Positions 35,836 to 46,199 of a stretch of 64,000 nucleotides of DNA are shown one piece after another. Source of the DNA: Lunularia cruciata (lineage: Eukaryota; Streptophyta; Marchantiopsida; Lunulariales; Lunulariaceae); contig OX419755.1 of NCBI GenBank assembly GCA_948567375.1, positions 50,845,001 to 50,909,000 on the forward strand, in the 5' to 3' direction. A program made the translations under genes and the position numbers. The notes under the pieces were generated by a model that saw only the letters and a list, made by a program, of their open reading frames with translations, did no database searches and was not told the origin of the DNA. Numbering within the stretch: position 1 is the first letter of the stretch; every line of letters begins with the position of its first letter.

Positions 35836-35915
35836 ATCGTCAAATAGTTCAGTGGATTAATACGTGTTTACCTGTGTCCATGATTACCCCATGTGTTGAG
35901 TTCGAGAGGGAGAGA
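35836..35915 (+). mobile_element. Possible tRNA-derived SINE head
   Basis: TAGTTCAGTGG (35845-35855) fits the RNA polymerase III A box TRGYNNARNGG exactly, and gagttcgag (35898-35906) resembles the B box GGTTCGANTCC. The spacing of about 50 bases is tRNA-like. The stretch between (attaatacgtg, tccatgattacc) resembles tRNA-related heads of plant SINEs. No body, tail or target duplication was identified, so it may be only a decayed tRNA-like relic. Confidence 0.4.
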
Positions 35916-36094
35916 TGTGAGAGGAAAGATCTATATTTCCTTAGGGCTCTCTAGCATATACACTCGAGTGAATAATCTATTCTGTACAATTTTCAATTTT
36001 GGTTCCATTGGTACCTAGATTGAAGACTATGGAGAATTGAGTATAAATTTATGATGATTTTTAGATTTGTTAAGGTTCAGAATAACTACTACAC

Positions 36095-36220
36095 ATTGAG
36101 AGTGATGGGTTGTGAATTTTCATTTCTAATTTCTTTGTTTTTCATAATTAAGTTCCATTGAGAGTGTTGGGTTGTGAATTTTCATTTCTAATTTCTTTGG
36201 TTTTCATAATTAAGTTCCAT
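36095..36220. repeat. 62-bp tandem duplication
   Basis: attgagagtg begins copies at 36095 and 36157, both continuing through gggttgtgaattttcatttc to aattaagttccat with one or two differences. It lies just upstream of the LINE-like RT gene. Confidence 0.9.
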
Positions 36221-36309
36221 GGGAATTTACTTTGAGAATTTATAGTTTTTAGGGTTTGGATAGCTTCTATTTTCTTATGTGAGTTAGGATGTGAGGGTTG
36301 TGGTTTTGC

Positions 36310-37332
36310 ATGTATGGGGAGATATGGAGAGGAGCATCATCTGTTACTCTTGTTATTCTTGTGCTAGCCATTGCTACACCTTCCCATGTGGGGCAGCCTA
36401 GAGCGGCTCGGGATACACCATGCCCGATGTGTGACCAACCCTTTAGCTTGCAAGGGGTAAAGACCCGTGTGTGAAGGATGCAAGGACTATGATTGGACCA
36501 CTTGGGATGCCCATGTGAGACGAGCAACCACATCAATAGTATTGGCACTCGGGATTACACACGCTTCTTCTATCCCGTTGTTGACCATTCTAGGGATACC
36601 AATTGAGTAGTGGGAGGAGTGGTTAGCTTCTCAAGCGGGTTTCATTTTGAGGTTATTTGAGACTAGTCTATTCTATAGGCTATCCTGCACACTCCATGAT
36701 GAGGCTAGATAGGCTTTTTGCTTATTATTGATTGTTTTGCATGTGATCCCTTGGACAAGTTAGCATGGTTCCTATTCCTCTTATTCCCTTGATGGTATCT
36801 TTGTTATGGTAGAGGGGGACATAGTGCAGGGCATAAAGAGGTGGCTGCTAGATTTCATCAATTCCAAGTGGGAGATTAGATGGCCCTTTAGGAAGAGTTT
36901 ATTAGGGCTACATTTTTTAGGAGACAAGTTTCACCACAAGATACTATAGAGTCTAGTCAATTATGACGGTATAGGGCATTGGGTCAGGTGAGAGAGTTTA
37001 GTAGAGCAGCATGAGTGCTACATCCTTTGTCTATGGCTAGCCCTATTGATGAGACTATCTGTTCTCTACGCTCACTACATTCTGTTGCAGTAGAGGGACT
37101 ATACTTGAGGTCTTAGATTATCAACCTTTATGTCTCAATTGGTCACTTTTTGCACAAGCATTGTGCACTATCCCTTGCCTTTCTTCAAGAAGTCCTTGTC
37201 AAGGATGGTTTATGAGCACCTTAGAGATTGCTTTCAAGTAGATGATCCTTCTAGTGGTTTTACCAAGTCGTTTTAGGTAGCTACAATAGTAGCAAGAGGA
37301 GACATTCCTATAGTTTTTTATTAGGTGTTAGG
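36310..37332 (+). pseudogene. LINE-like reverse transcriptase gene, piece 1 (N-terminal)
   Basis: The first ATG of the readable frame is at 36310. A CPMCDQPF segment (about 36405) followed by CEGCKDYDWTTWDAHVRR in the next frame suggests a Cys/His zinc finger. Then come WEEWLASQAGFILRLFETS and CTLHDEAR (36570-36710), LDFINSKW (about 36850) and LGQVREFSRAA (about 36980-37010), all typical of the N-terminal part of a plant RT protein whose RT domain carries GCEAISxGIR; I know this family from memory only. Stops and shifts break it. Element A interrupts it at 37333, and it resumes at 41683. Confidence 0.65.
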
Positions 37333-37757
37333 TGTAAAAGACCAAATCCGAGGAGAGAAATAGGAGAATGGAAACTCACATTGGGACACTTGAATGAAGG
37401 AAAACTCCAAATGCCTAGCATGAGCTTCGGCTTTGGTATTTATAGGTAGCATACAAGGCCCTTGAGAAGCTTCTCAAGAAGCTTCCTTGAGCCACTTTCT
37501 TAAAGTGTAAGCCAATTTAACTAGTAAGCTTCTCAAGAAGCTTCCTTCTAGAAGCCGCCTACTTGGCATACAAGCTAAGCTAGTTAGAAGGTTCTAGAAG
37601 CTTCCTTCTAGAAGCTACCTGCTTGGAGCGCAAGTTAACTAATTGGGAAGCTTCCCAAGAAGCTTCCTAGATGCTTTTGGAATATTCTAGGCTAATTTGG
37701 CTTATTCTCTACTTTGTTAGCCCTACTAACTATGTCGCTAAACTCCATACTATTACA
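37333..37757 (-). repeat. 3' LTR of element A
   Basis: 425 bp long. On the minus strand it reads TGTAATAGTATGGAG to GGTCTTTTACA. It holds TATAAATA (37437-37444) and GAA/TTC-rich blocks upstream. A polypurine run (aggtgggggaata on the minus strand) precedes it at 37758-37770. Confidence 0.95.
37587..37613 (-). promoter_or_regulatory. Heat shock element cluster in element A 3' LTR
   Basis: In plus coordinates GAAggTTCtaGAAgcTTC (37587-37604) is four perfect alternating units with 2-base spacing. After one extra base, TTCtaGAA (37606-37613) adds two more. The motif is its own reverse pattern, so strand does not matter. It lies about 145 bp upstream of the minus-strand TATAAATA at 37437-37444. 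Heat shock factor binding is inferred from the consensus. Confidence 0.6.
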
Positions 37758-38038
37758 TATTCCCCCACCTCTAGTTGGTAACGTCCTCGTTGCCATTGAA
37801 GCTTCAAACTCCTGGATGGCCATTTGTGCATTTTGGAGATGAGAAAGAGGTTCCCATGTGGCATTATGAAGGGGGTACCCTTTCCAAAGGACCTTGTACT
37901 CCATATGTTGGCGGCATCCTCGTTGGATGTGGCGATGTGCAAGGATACAATCAACTTCATACTCCTCATGATCATTGAGAGGGATGGGGAGAGGAGGAGG
38001 TTGGACTTAAGAGGAGAAAGAAGAGGGGTTAGGAACAA
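37692..38038 (-). pseudogene. Element A chromodomain at the integrase C-terminus
   Basis: The reading HEEYEVDCILAHRHIQ (about 37990-37940) then MEYKVLWKGYPLHNATWEPL and SHLQNAQMAIQEFEASM (37904-37790) is a chromodomain with its aromatic residues (Y, W, W) in place. It is placed, as in chromoviruses, at the pol C-terminus. Such domains steer integration to marked chromatin. A frame change separates it from the integrase above it at about 38000. The polypurine run and 3' LTR follow. Confidence 0.85.
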
Positions 38039-39077
38039 AGGGTTTCAACTTGGAAACATGAAAGATAGGATGGATGTGCATATGACAAGGCAAGGCAAGT
38101 TGATAAGCAACAAGAGAGACAATTTGGGTGACATCAAAAGATCCTATCCAATTAGGGGCAAGTTTACAAACTTGGGTAGCAAGTAGGAGGGTTAGATTAC
38201 TAGAGGATAACATAGCTTTATCACCAACTTCAAAGGTGAGATCACGACAATGATGGTCCGCATATTGTTTTTGATGATTCTGAGCAACAAGGAGGTGAGA
38301 TTTGTCTTGTTGGAGAGATTTGGAGATGGTGGTCAAGAAGGTTGAAGTATAGGGGACTTGAGACGGAGGAGGAGCAAGAAGAGAATCTGGGACAAGCTGA
38401 TCTTGGCCAAAATTGAGAAAGAAAGGAGAAAATCCGTTGCTTGCTTGTTTAGAATTATTGTATGCAAACTCCGCAGCTGCAAGACATTGATCCCAAATGG
38501 TATGGTAAATTTTGACAAAGGCACAAAGCATATCTTCCAAGGTGCGATTTGCACGTTCAGTTTGTCCATCAGTTTGAGGATGATAGGCTATAGACAAAGC
38601 AATCTTGGTGCCAAGTAGTTAGAAGAGTGCTTGCCAAAACTTTCCGGTGAAGCAAGGATCACGGTCGGAGATGAGTACATGTGGCATCCCATGATGTTTG
38701 AAGACATTATCAAAGTAGAGTTATGCCAAGGTTGGAGCATCCATAGTATCAACCGTTGGTGCCAAATGGATTTGCTTACTAAGCTTATCCACAAACACCA
38801 CAATTATTGTGTGACCATGTTGTGTCTTGGGTAAGGAGGTGATGAGATCTACGCTCACATGTTCCCAACAAGTAGCCAGAATGGGAAGTGGCTCAAAGAG
38901 TCCACCCAGCTTTTGGTTACTTGCCTTGTTACGTTGACAACTCTCACACAATCGGACAAATTCTCGAACATCTTGTGTCATGTTGGGCCACCACCATTGG
39001 CGTTGGAGGGTGCCCAAGGTCTTGTCCACTCCCATGTGACCAACTATTAGTAAATCATGGGCTTCTTGGAGGCGCAA
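38007..39077 (-). pseudogene. Element A integrase
   Basis: Domains in order on the minus strand are the zinc region (LQEAHDLLIVGHMGVDKTLG with WWWPNMTQ, then CESCQRNKASNQ, 39077-38930), the core starting WEHVSVDLITSLPKT, then HHGMPHVLISDRDPCFTGKF, and AYHPQTDGQTERANRTLED (38597-38540). All three acidic catalytic residues (D, D, E) are present. The C-terminal part runs to about 38007 (YADHHCRDLTFEVGDKAML). Stops near 38718 and 38604 and a frame change split it. It is the best-preserved integrase in the window. Confidence 0.9.
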
Positions 39078-40680
39078 AAGTCAAAGATCACCTTTGGTTG
39101 GAACATAGATCAGATCCGCATGGAACAGAAGGCCTTCCTTGAAGGAGAAGGTGTTGTACTCCTTGTCACACATTGTTAGACTACCATGTACCATTTGGAA
39201 GAAGGGATCTTATTGTCGAGTTGATCAAAACTCATTATGGACCATAGGGTCAATTGACAACGTCATAATTGCCGCTGTGATGAGAAGAAGAGCCTTCAAA
39301 TCAGGTTGTCATGATAGAGCATCAAGGATGACATGGAACCAACCTGGTTTGTACTCATGTTTGATGTCAAACAATTGGAGTTGCTCTTCATATTGATGAT
39401 ATCAAATCTTCATGTGCTCCAAGTGTAGGGTCTACAACAATGGCTTGTGATCAGTTTGCATGATCACTTGTTTCCCCAAGAGATAATGCCTCCATACCTT
39501 GGTGGCATATACCACTGCAAGTTGTTCTAGATCTCAAGCAAAGTAATTTCTTTTAGCTATATTTAGTTGACGAGACACAAAGGCAATGGGATGTAGTCCA
39601 TTTGGGAATTCTTGTTGCAATAGAGCTCCAATTGCAAAGTTAGAAGCATCAAAATCAACCACACAAGGTAGTTGAGTATCATATGGTTGAAGAATGGGTC
39701 TTGAAGACACCATATGCTTTAACTTCAGGAATGCTTCTTCATGCTTGGTGGTCCACTAGAAGCTCGATTTCTTTCCTAAGAGGTCAGTCAATGGTGCAGC
39801 CACATGAGCATAATAGTGGATGAACCATCAGTAAAAGCTGGCCAATCCATTGAATGCCCATACTTCTGTAGCATCCTTTGGGGTAGGCCAATCAGTAATG
39901 GCCTTGATCTTCTCTTCTTCCATCTTGATCCCCTTTGATGAGATCTTATGCCCTAAGAAGGTAACCTCCTTCTGCCAAAAGGCACACTTCAACTTCTTGT
40001 AGTAAAATTTCCATTGTCATAGTCGTCTTAGGATTTCTCGCACATGATCCACATGTTCTACCTCTATCTTGCTATAGATTAAGATATCATCCAAGAACAC
40101 CACCACGGACCGATCCAATAGTCCATCCAACACCCAATGCATCTGATCCATTAAGATTACTAGAGCATTAGTGAGTCCAAAAGGTAGAACTCTCCACTCA
40201 AAATGCCTAAACCTTGTGTGAGAGGCAGTCTTTTGCACATCCTTTCTATCAATAGGAATTTTCCAATAGCCACTACAAAGATCCAACTTGGAAAAGTAGC
40301 ATTCTCTACTTAGTTAATCAAGCAATTCATCGATCCAAGGCAAGGGATATGCATTCTTCACGGTTTGCTTATTGAGCCCACGATAATCAATACAGAAATA
40401 AAGTCCTCCATCCTTCTTTGGAACAAATAGTACCGGTGCTCCCCAAGGAGAGGTACTATGTTGTATGAAGTCCTTCTCCAACAACTTTGTAAGTGTTGTT
40501 TGCAACTCCTCCAACTCCTTTGGTGAGAGCCGATAGATTGGTCTACTCATTGGAGTACTCCCTGGCAATAACTTGATCTTGAAGTGCATACCTCAATCAA
40601 AAGGTAATCCCTTTGGAAGATCATCCGAAAACATGTCCACAAACTCCTTAACTATTTGCTCAACCATTGCTTGATGAGGC
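39078..40680 (-). pseudogene. Element A RT and RNase H
   Basis: RT begins [20 protein letters not shown] (40589-40314), then [40 protein letters not shown] and RSVVVFLDDILIYSK (40286-40017), where FLDD is the intact catalytic pair. The thumb (ITDWPTPKDATEVWAFNGLA) and RNase H (DFDASNFAIGALLQQ, about 39660; IMQTDHKPLL, about 39460) follow in broken frames. Single stops occur about every 100 codons. The N-terminal end of RT joins gag directly at the deletion near 40687. Confidence 0.9.
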
Positions 40681-40984
40681 TCTCGGCCCAAAGCTTTGCT
40701 TCTCCATCCAGTTGGCTACAAGCCAAGAGAATCTGTTTTTGCTCATCTTGTAGACTGGTAGCTTCAAAATAACGTTCACAATCAAACACAAAATTCTCCA
40801 CTACACTCAGAAGATTCTTGCCTTCAAATACCTTGGGTTTAGGGAATCTGATCCAATCTTCTCCTTCTCGAATTTGTACTCTCTCCACCTGCTCTTGTCG
40901 TCAAAGATCTCATTCATCCAACAATCAAGTAAGGTGTTCAATTTGTTGTTGCATAGCAAGGATAACATTGGGTATTGCCGCCAT
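40681..40984 (-). pseudogene. Element A gag, N-terminal part fused to pol by deletion
   Basis: Gag starts with ATG at 40984-40982 (MAAIPNVILAMQQQIEHL) and reads MERVQIREGEDWIRFPKPKV, FEGKNLLSVVENFVF, CERYFEATSLQDEQ and SQLDGEAKLW (40888-40690). At about 40687 it jumps to sequence equivalent to 44750 of element B (ESLIKQW frame). Comparison with B shows that about 1.3 kb, equal to B 43432-44749, is missing: the rest of gag, the zinc knuckle and the protease. Only gg is shared at the break. Confidence 0.85.
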
Positions 40985-41240
40985 GGTTGCTACTCTATCA
41001 CACCACTCCTAATCTATCTAATTTATTAACACATAGAAATAGCATGTCCATTGTTCTCCATAAGTTACAACCGGAAGCACCAAGTGCTCCTCAAATATGG
41101 TGATCATATGCAGAAATCTTGTCCAAAGTGCGAGGTGATGAATTGAGTGAAATGATGCTTGGGTAGATTTTGATGCAAAGATCCTAATGGTTTGGTGGAA
41201 GTGGATTTGGTGGTCCATAAATTCCATCCATCCCATTCTT

Positions 41241-41253
41241 GCTATGATACTAA
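41241..41253 (-). other. Primer binding site of element A
   Basis: On the minus strand, directly after the LTR, TTAGTATCATAGC differs from the tRNA-iMet complement TGGTATCAGAGC at two positions when aligned at TATCA. Elements B and C have the same site in the same place. Confidence 0.75.
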
Positions 41254-41677
41254 TGTAAAAGACCAAATCCAAGGAGAGAAATAGGAGAATGGAAACTCAC
41301 ATTGGGACACTTGAATGAAGGAAAACTCCAAATGCCTAGCATGAGCTTCGGCTTTGGTATTTATAGGTAGCATACAAGGCCCTTAAGAAACTTCTCAAGA
41401 AGCTTCCTTGAGCCACTTTCTTAGAGTGCAAGCCAAGTTAACTAGGAAGCTTCTCAAGAAGCTTACTTCTAGAAACCCTTACTTGGCGTGTAAGCTAAGC
41501 TAGTTAGAAGGTTCTTGAAGCTTCCTTCTATAAGCTACCTGCTTGGAGCGCAAGTTAACTAGTCGGGAAGATTCCCAAGAAGCTTCCTAGATGCTTTTGG
41601 AATATTCTAGGCTAATTTGGCTTATTCTCTACTTTGTTAGCCTTACTTACTATGTTGCTAAACTCAATACTATTACA
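41254..41677 (-). repeat. 5' LTR of element A
   Basis: 424 bp long. On the minus strand it reads TGTAATAGTATTGAG to GGTCTTTTACA. The minus-strand TATAAATA is at 41358-41365. It is followed inward by the primer site and outward by the TTAGG duplication. Confidence 0.95.
41507..41524 (-). promoter_or_regulatory. Heat shock element in element A 5' LTR
   Basis: GAAggTTCttGAAgcTTC: four perfect alternating units, retained although the LTR has diverged from its partner nearby. It lies about 145 bp upstream of the minus-strand TATA box. As the 5' LTR, this copy would drive element transcription. Confidence 0.6.
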
Positions 41678-41682
41678 TTAGG

Positions 41683-42522
41683 TGTTAGTCAACTTCTTGT
41701 GATGGAGAAGGACAATGGAGGGCAGTAGACTAATTGCTATTATAGATATCCTTTTGGGTTTGGTCAGTCATACCATTGTCTTTCAGCATCATTCTCACTT
41801 TCGACAACATCTCAGTCCACATCAATTTGGAGTAGCTACGCTTGGAGGATGTGAGGCTATATCTCTAGGCATTAGGCCACTCTTAGATATCATACAGGTG
41901 GATGTTGAGAACACTTTTAATAGAGTCTCATGAGCATCTATCTTTAGAGAGCTTAGAGAGGCTGGTGGATCCTTGGCGAGCCTTATTCCTTTTGTGCGGT
42001 CTTTTTATAGCTCTCTTGCTTCCCTTTACTACCAGCACTTTTTATAGCAGAGAATCACCATCTTGGAGTCAATTGTTGGTACATGTCAAGGAGATCCTTT
42101 ATCCGGATCCTTATTTGCCATGGCTCACTTTAGAGCTCTCTTATCTACTACTTTGGCCATGCTAGGTTGTGTATTTCACTCTTTGTGAGCCCTTCAAACA
42201 TTGTGAGCCCTGTAGATTAGATTAGGCAAGCCTTTGACCACTTGACTATTGAGTTACATCTAGTAGGCTTGAGAATCAATGTGTCAAAGTGCAAGGCATA
42301 GTCTCCTTTAGGTATCCCTCCACACCTTGAGCTTCCAAAGGAGTGTATCACCTCTACATATGGACTACGTATTCTTGGAGTGCTAGTAGGATCCAAGGAT
42401 TTTGTCACAAGCTTTTAAGAGCTTTTTGATAGGAGGATTATGGGAGTCTTTGATAATATTATTAGACCAGGGCCATTCGAGTGTGTGATAGGGAATTTGG
42501 CATGTAGATAGACGGCTTTGCC
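41683..42522 (+). pseudogene. LINE-like reverse transcriptase gene, piece 2 (RT core)
   Basis: FRQHLSPHQFGVATLGGCEA and ISLGIRPLLDIIQ lead to QVDVENTFN (about 41900), RT motif A with its Asp. REAGGSLASLIPFVRSFYSS follows, then GTCQGDPLSGSLFAMAHFRA (about 42078-42135), motif B. Motif C, normally ADD, is destroyed: the stretch at 42180-42215 contains ttgtgagccc twice. Then come VSPVD, IRQAFDHLTIELHLVGLRIN and YGLRILGVLVGSKDF (42220-42410). It continues after element B at 48065. The short spacing and GCEA word are those of a non-LTR type RT, not of LTR elements. Confidence 0.8.
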
Positions 42523-42866
42523 TATAACAATATGGAGTTTAGCAACATAGTTAGTAAGGCTAAAGAAGAGGAGAATAAGCCAAATTAGCCTAAAATATTC
42601 TAGAAGCATCTAGGAAGCTTCTTGGGAAGCTTTTCAACTAGCTTAACTTGCACCCCAAGCAGGTAGCTTCTAGAAGGAAGCCTCTAGAATCTTAGCTTGC
42701 ATGCCAAGTAGGCGGCTTCTAGATGGAAGCTTCTCAAGGGCATTGTATGCTATTTATAAATACCAGAGCCAAAGCTCATGCTAGACATTCTGAGTTTTCT
42801 CACATTCAAGTGTCCCAATGTGAGTTTCCATTCTCCTATTTCTCTCCTAGGTCTTGTTCTTTTACT
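42523..42866 (+). repeat. 5' LTR of element B
   Basis: It runs from tataacaatatgg (first TG changed to TA) to tcttttac. It is about 70 bp shorter than the right LTR: the segment between two gaagcttctcaag-like words has been lost, probably by recombination between short repeats. The TATA segment (ttataaatacc, about 42755) is kept. Only two contiguous heat shock units (TTCtaGAA) remain. Confidence 0.9.
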
Positions 42867-42867
42867 T

Positions 42868-42880
42868 TGGTATCAAAGCA
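42868..42880 (+). other. Primer binding site of element B
   Basis: TGGTATCAAAGCA matches the plant tRNA-iMet complement TGGTATCAGAGCA at 12 of 13 positions, one base after the LTR. Confidence 0.85.
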
Positions 42881-43134
42881 TGAATGGGATGGATTCAATT
42901 TATGGACCACTAAATCCACTTTCACCAAACCATTGGGATTTTTGTGTCCAAGTACTACCCAAGCATCGTTTCACACAATTCATCACCTCACACTTTGGAC
43001 AAGATTTTATGCATATGATCACCATATCTAAGGAACCTTTGATACTTCTCATTGTAACTTATGGAGAATGGTGGACGTGTTGCTTCTAGGTTAACAAATT
43101 AGATAGATTAGGGGTGGTGTGATAGAGTAGCAAC

Positions 43135-44120
43135 CATGGCGGTAATGCCCAATGTTATCCTTGTTATGCAGCAAAAAATCAAGCACCTTACTTGATTGTT
43201 GGATGAACAAGATCTTCAAAGACAAGAGTATGTAGAGAGAGTACCAGTTCAAGAAGGAGAAGATCAAATCTGATTCTCTAAAACCAATGTATTTGAAGGC
43301 AAGAATCTCTTGGGTATACAGAGAATTTTGTGTTTGACTATGAATGTTATTTTGAAGCTACCAATTTGCAAGACAAGTGAAAATAGATTCTCTTGGCTTA
43401 TAGCCAATTGGATGGAGTAGCAAAGTTATGGTGGAGATTTCAAGTAGAGCAAGCTAAATGAAAAATTGTTGCACCAATCTTGACATGGGCAGAATTCAAG
43501 AATGCAATAATTAGTTGGTTCTAAGCTATAAATGCCACATGAGTTGCATGGGATAGGTTGGTAGAGTTGAAACAGATTGGCTCTATAAGAAGTTACATCA
43601 CACAATTCCAGAGCACCATCATGCAAATTCTAGATATACTTGAAAGTGAAGCTCTGGATCAATTTGTGAGGGGCTTGAAATCAAGAACCAAATTAGAGGT
43701 AACCATGCAAGAGCCACAACATTTGTAGGAAGCCATGCGTGGTTGGCTGAACATTTTGATTCTTTGGTTGCAACAACTTGGTCTTGACCTCAACCTCAAC
43801 CTTCACCTCCACAGAACCTATTGATACACTACTCATGGATTGAGGAGCCGGCACCAATGGAGATTGATGTCATTCAAAGGAGACCACTTGGCACTCTAGA
43901 TAGTGAGAAACTATGAAAAATGGTGGTTGTTTTTATTGATACCAATTGGAACATCGCATCGCTGAATGTCCACTCAAGAATTGTTGACCTCAACAAGTAG
44001 CCCATATGGAGTTTGTAAAGTGGAATGATTAGGGAGACAAGGAATCCTAGTAGGAGATTTTTAGCCGCCTACTAGGAGCTTGATTAGTCCAATGGGATTG
44101 AAGGCTCAACCTATGTAAGT
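43135..44120 (+). pseudogene. Element B gag
   Basis: ATG at 43135 (MAVMPNVILVMQQKIKHL) starts the same gag as in element A. It continues VFEGKNLLG, WWRFQVEQA (about 43430), then a capsid core RSYITQFQSTIMQILDILES and EALDQFVRGLKSRTK (about 43590-43690), typical of Ty3/gypsy gag. Near 43925-43975 the zinc knuckle survives as CFY..YQLEHRIAEC with its second Cys lost to a stop. Several stops and shifts make it inactive. Confidence 0.8.
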
Positions 44121-44149
44121 TTGCTTCACTTGCAAGGTACGATATCTAA

Positions 44150-44520
44150 TTGGGGTTGTAGGATTTTAGTTGATTCTAGAAGTTCATAGAATTGCATGTC
44201 GATGCAAGTAGCAAAGGAATTGGGTATTCCTATCAAACCAATAATTGGAAGTAGATTGATGATGGTGGATAGTAGAAAAGGTTATACATTCTGTACCTCG
44301 CATCTTATTACCTTCAAGATTAGGAAGGAGTATTTGGAGTTTATGAGGTTTGTGGTAGCACCCCTACACTATGATGTCATTCTAGGATTACCTTGGCTTG
44401 AAGGTCATAAGGTTCAATTTGATTGGACCCAATGACAAATTCAAGTACGACACCAAGGTAGAAATTTCTGATTAGGTTGTTGTGCACCTTTGAGTAAGAC
44501 ACTTAAAAATAGTCAGTCTA
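44150..44520 (+). pseudogene. Element B aspartic protease
   Basis: ILVDSRSS just before 44196 corresponds to the active site LVDSGSS, with Gly changed to Arg. An open stretch follows (44196-44435): MSMQVAKELGIPIKP, then LEFMRFVVAPLHYDVILGLP and WLEGHKVQFDW, the standard C-terminal flap and end of gypsy protease. A stop lies between the active site and 44196. The protease would cut the polyprotein; the changed Gly argues against activity. Confidence 0.8.
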
Positions 44521-44700
44521 AGGATAGGAAGTTTATCAAGAAGGTAGCCATAGAGCAAGCCTTGAAGGGGGATGAGTCCTAAGATGGGAAGTTTACCAAG
44601 AAAGCAGCCATGGAGCAAGCTTTGAAGAAAGATGAGTCCCTAGATGGGAAGTTTGTTAGTGAAGCAACCATAGAGTAAGCTTTGGAGAAAGATAAGTATG
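44521..44700 (+). repeat. 60-bp coding repeat, three copies, between protease and RT
   Basis: Three exact-length 60-bp units (44521, 44581, 44641) encode a 20-residue Lys-rich unit reading DGKFTKKAAMEQALKKDES in its middle copy. Two copies have one stop each. Constant spacing in multiples of three indicates that it grew while the frame was coding. Confidence 0.85.
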
Positions 44701-46150
44701 TTTTTGCGGTGTAGATCAAGCCAATTTCACAAGGACAATTTGAGGAGGGCCAAGAGCCTCATCAAGCAATGGTTGATCAATAGTTCAGGAGGTTATGTAC
44801 GTGTTTCCGGATGATATGCCAAAGGGATTACCCTCCTATTGTGGTATGCACTTCAAGATTGAGTTATAACCAAGGAGTACTCCAATGAGTAGACCAATCT
44901 ATTGGCTCTCACCGAAGGAGTTGGAAGAGTTGTGGACAACACTTACAAAGTTTTTGGAGAAAGATTTCATACGACATAGCACCTCTCCTTGGGGAACGCC
45001 GGTATTATTTGTTCCAAAGAAGGTTGGTGGACTTTGTTTCTATATAGATTACTATGGGCTCAAAAGCAAACAATGAAGAATGCATATCCCTTGCCTCAGA
45101 TCAATGACTTTCTTGATCAATTGAGTGGAGCATAGTAATTTTCCACATTGGATCTTCATAGCGGCTATTGGCAAATCCCCATTGATAGGGAGGATGTGCA
45201 AAAGACTACCTTTTGCATAAGGTATGGGCATTTTGAGTGGAGAGTTCTACCTTTTGAGCTCACTAATGCTCTAGCAGTCTTCATGGATTAGATGCATTGG
45301 GTTTTGGATGTACTATTGGATAGATATGTGGTGGTGTTCTTAGATGATATCTTGATCTATAGCAAGATAGAGGCAAATCACATGAATCATGTATGAGAAG
45401 TCTTAAGACGACTACAAAAATGGAAATTTTACTATAAGAAGTCAAAGTGTGCCTTTTGGCAAGAAAAAGTTACCTTCTTGGGTCACAAGATCTCAGCGGA
45501 GTGGATCAAGATGGAAGAGGAGAAAATCAAGGCCGTTACTAATTGGCCTACTCCAAAGGATGCTATAGAAGTACAAGCATTTAATGGATTGGCCAGTTTT
45601 TACCGATGGTTCATCAAATTATGCTCATGTGGTTGCACCATTGATTGACCTCTTGGGGAAGAACTTGAGCTTCCAATGGACCACCAAGCACAAAGAAGCA
45701 TTCCAGAAGTTGAAACATATGGTGTCTTCAAGGCCAATTCTTCAACCATATGATCGTCAACTACCCTATGTGGTTGATTTTGATGTTTCTAACTTTGCAA
45801 TTGGAGCTATGTTGCAACATGAATTCCCAAAGGGACTACATCCCATTGCCTTTGTGCCTTGCTAACTAAATATGGCTGAAAGAAATTACTCTGCTTGAGA
45901 TCAAGAACAATGGTATATGCCACCAAGGTATGGAGGCATTATCTCATGGAGAAACAAGTGATCATGCAAATTGATCACAAACCATTGTTGCAAACCTTAC
46001 ACTTGGAACACATGAAGAGTAGACATCATCAATGGGAGGAACGATTCCAACTATTTGACATCAAACTTGAGTACAAACTAGAATGGTTCCATGTCATCCT
46101 TGATGCTCTATCACAATGACCTGATTTGAAGTCTCTTCCTCTCATCGCTA
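44701..46150 (+). pseudogene. Element B RT and RNase H
   Basis: RT fingers read [19 protein letters not shown] and [12 protein letters not shown] (44885-45076). Palm: [20 protein letters not shown] (about 45155), then VVVFLDDILIYSK (about 45330) with FLDD intact. Thumb: EEKIKAVTNWPTPKDA (about 45515). RNase H: VDFDVSNFAIGAMLQHEF (45584-45865 frame) and IMQIDHKPLLQTLHLEHMKS (45895-46119), where the usual DAS is DVS. Stops and two shifts separate these blocks. It is 90 percent or so alike in wording to element A where both are readable. Confidence 0.9.
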
Positions 46151-46199
46151 TAGCAATTATGACACTGTCAATTGACACCAAGGTCCAATACAAGTTTTG

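Larger units (their letters stand above)
37333..41677 (-). mobile_element. Element A: family 1 chromovirus with internal deletion
   Basis: LTRs 37333-37757 and 41254-41677, in the same orientation, are flanked by a perfect 5-bp target duplication TTAGG (37328-37332 and 41678-41682). LTR ends read TGTAAAAG and TATTACA. By eye the two LTRs differ at roughly two dozen positions, so insertion is not recent. Inside, on the minus strand, are gag start, RT, RNase H, integrase and chromodomain. Gag C-terminus, zinc knuckle, protease and the start of RT are missing. It lies inside the LINE-like RT gene. Confidence 0.95.

Noticed and set aside
37775-38618. Plus-strand ORFs of 67-120 codons
   Set aside because: They are antisense shadows of the element A chromodomain and integrase, whose motifs are clear on the minus strand.
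42523-42866. Left LTR of B considered as a separate solo LTR
   Set aside because: A primer site and gag follow directly, and the right LTR matches, so it is the 5' LTR with an internal 70-bp loss.
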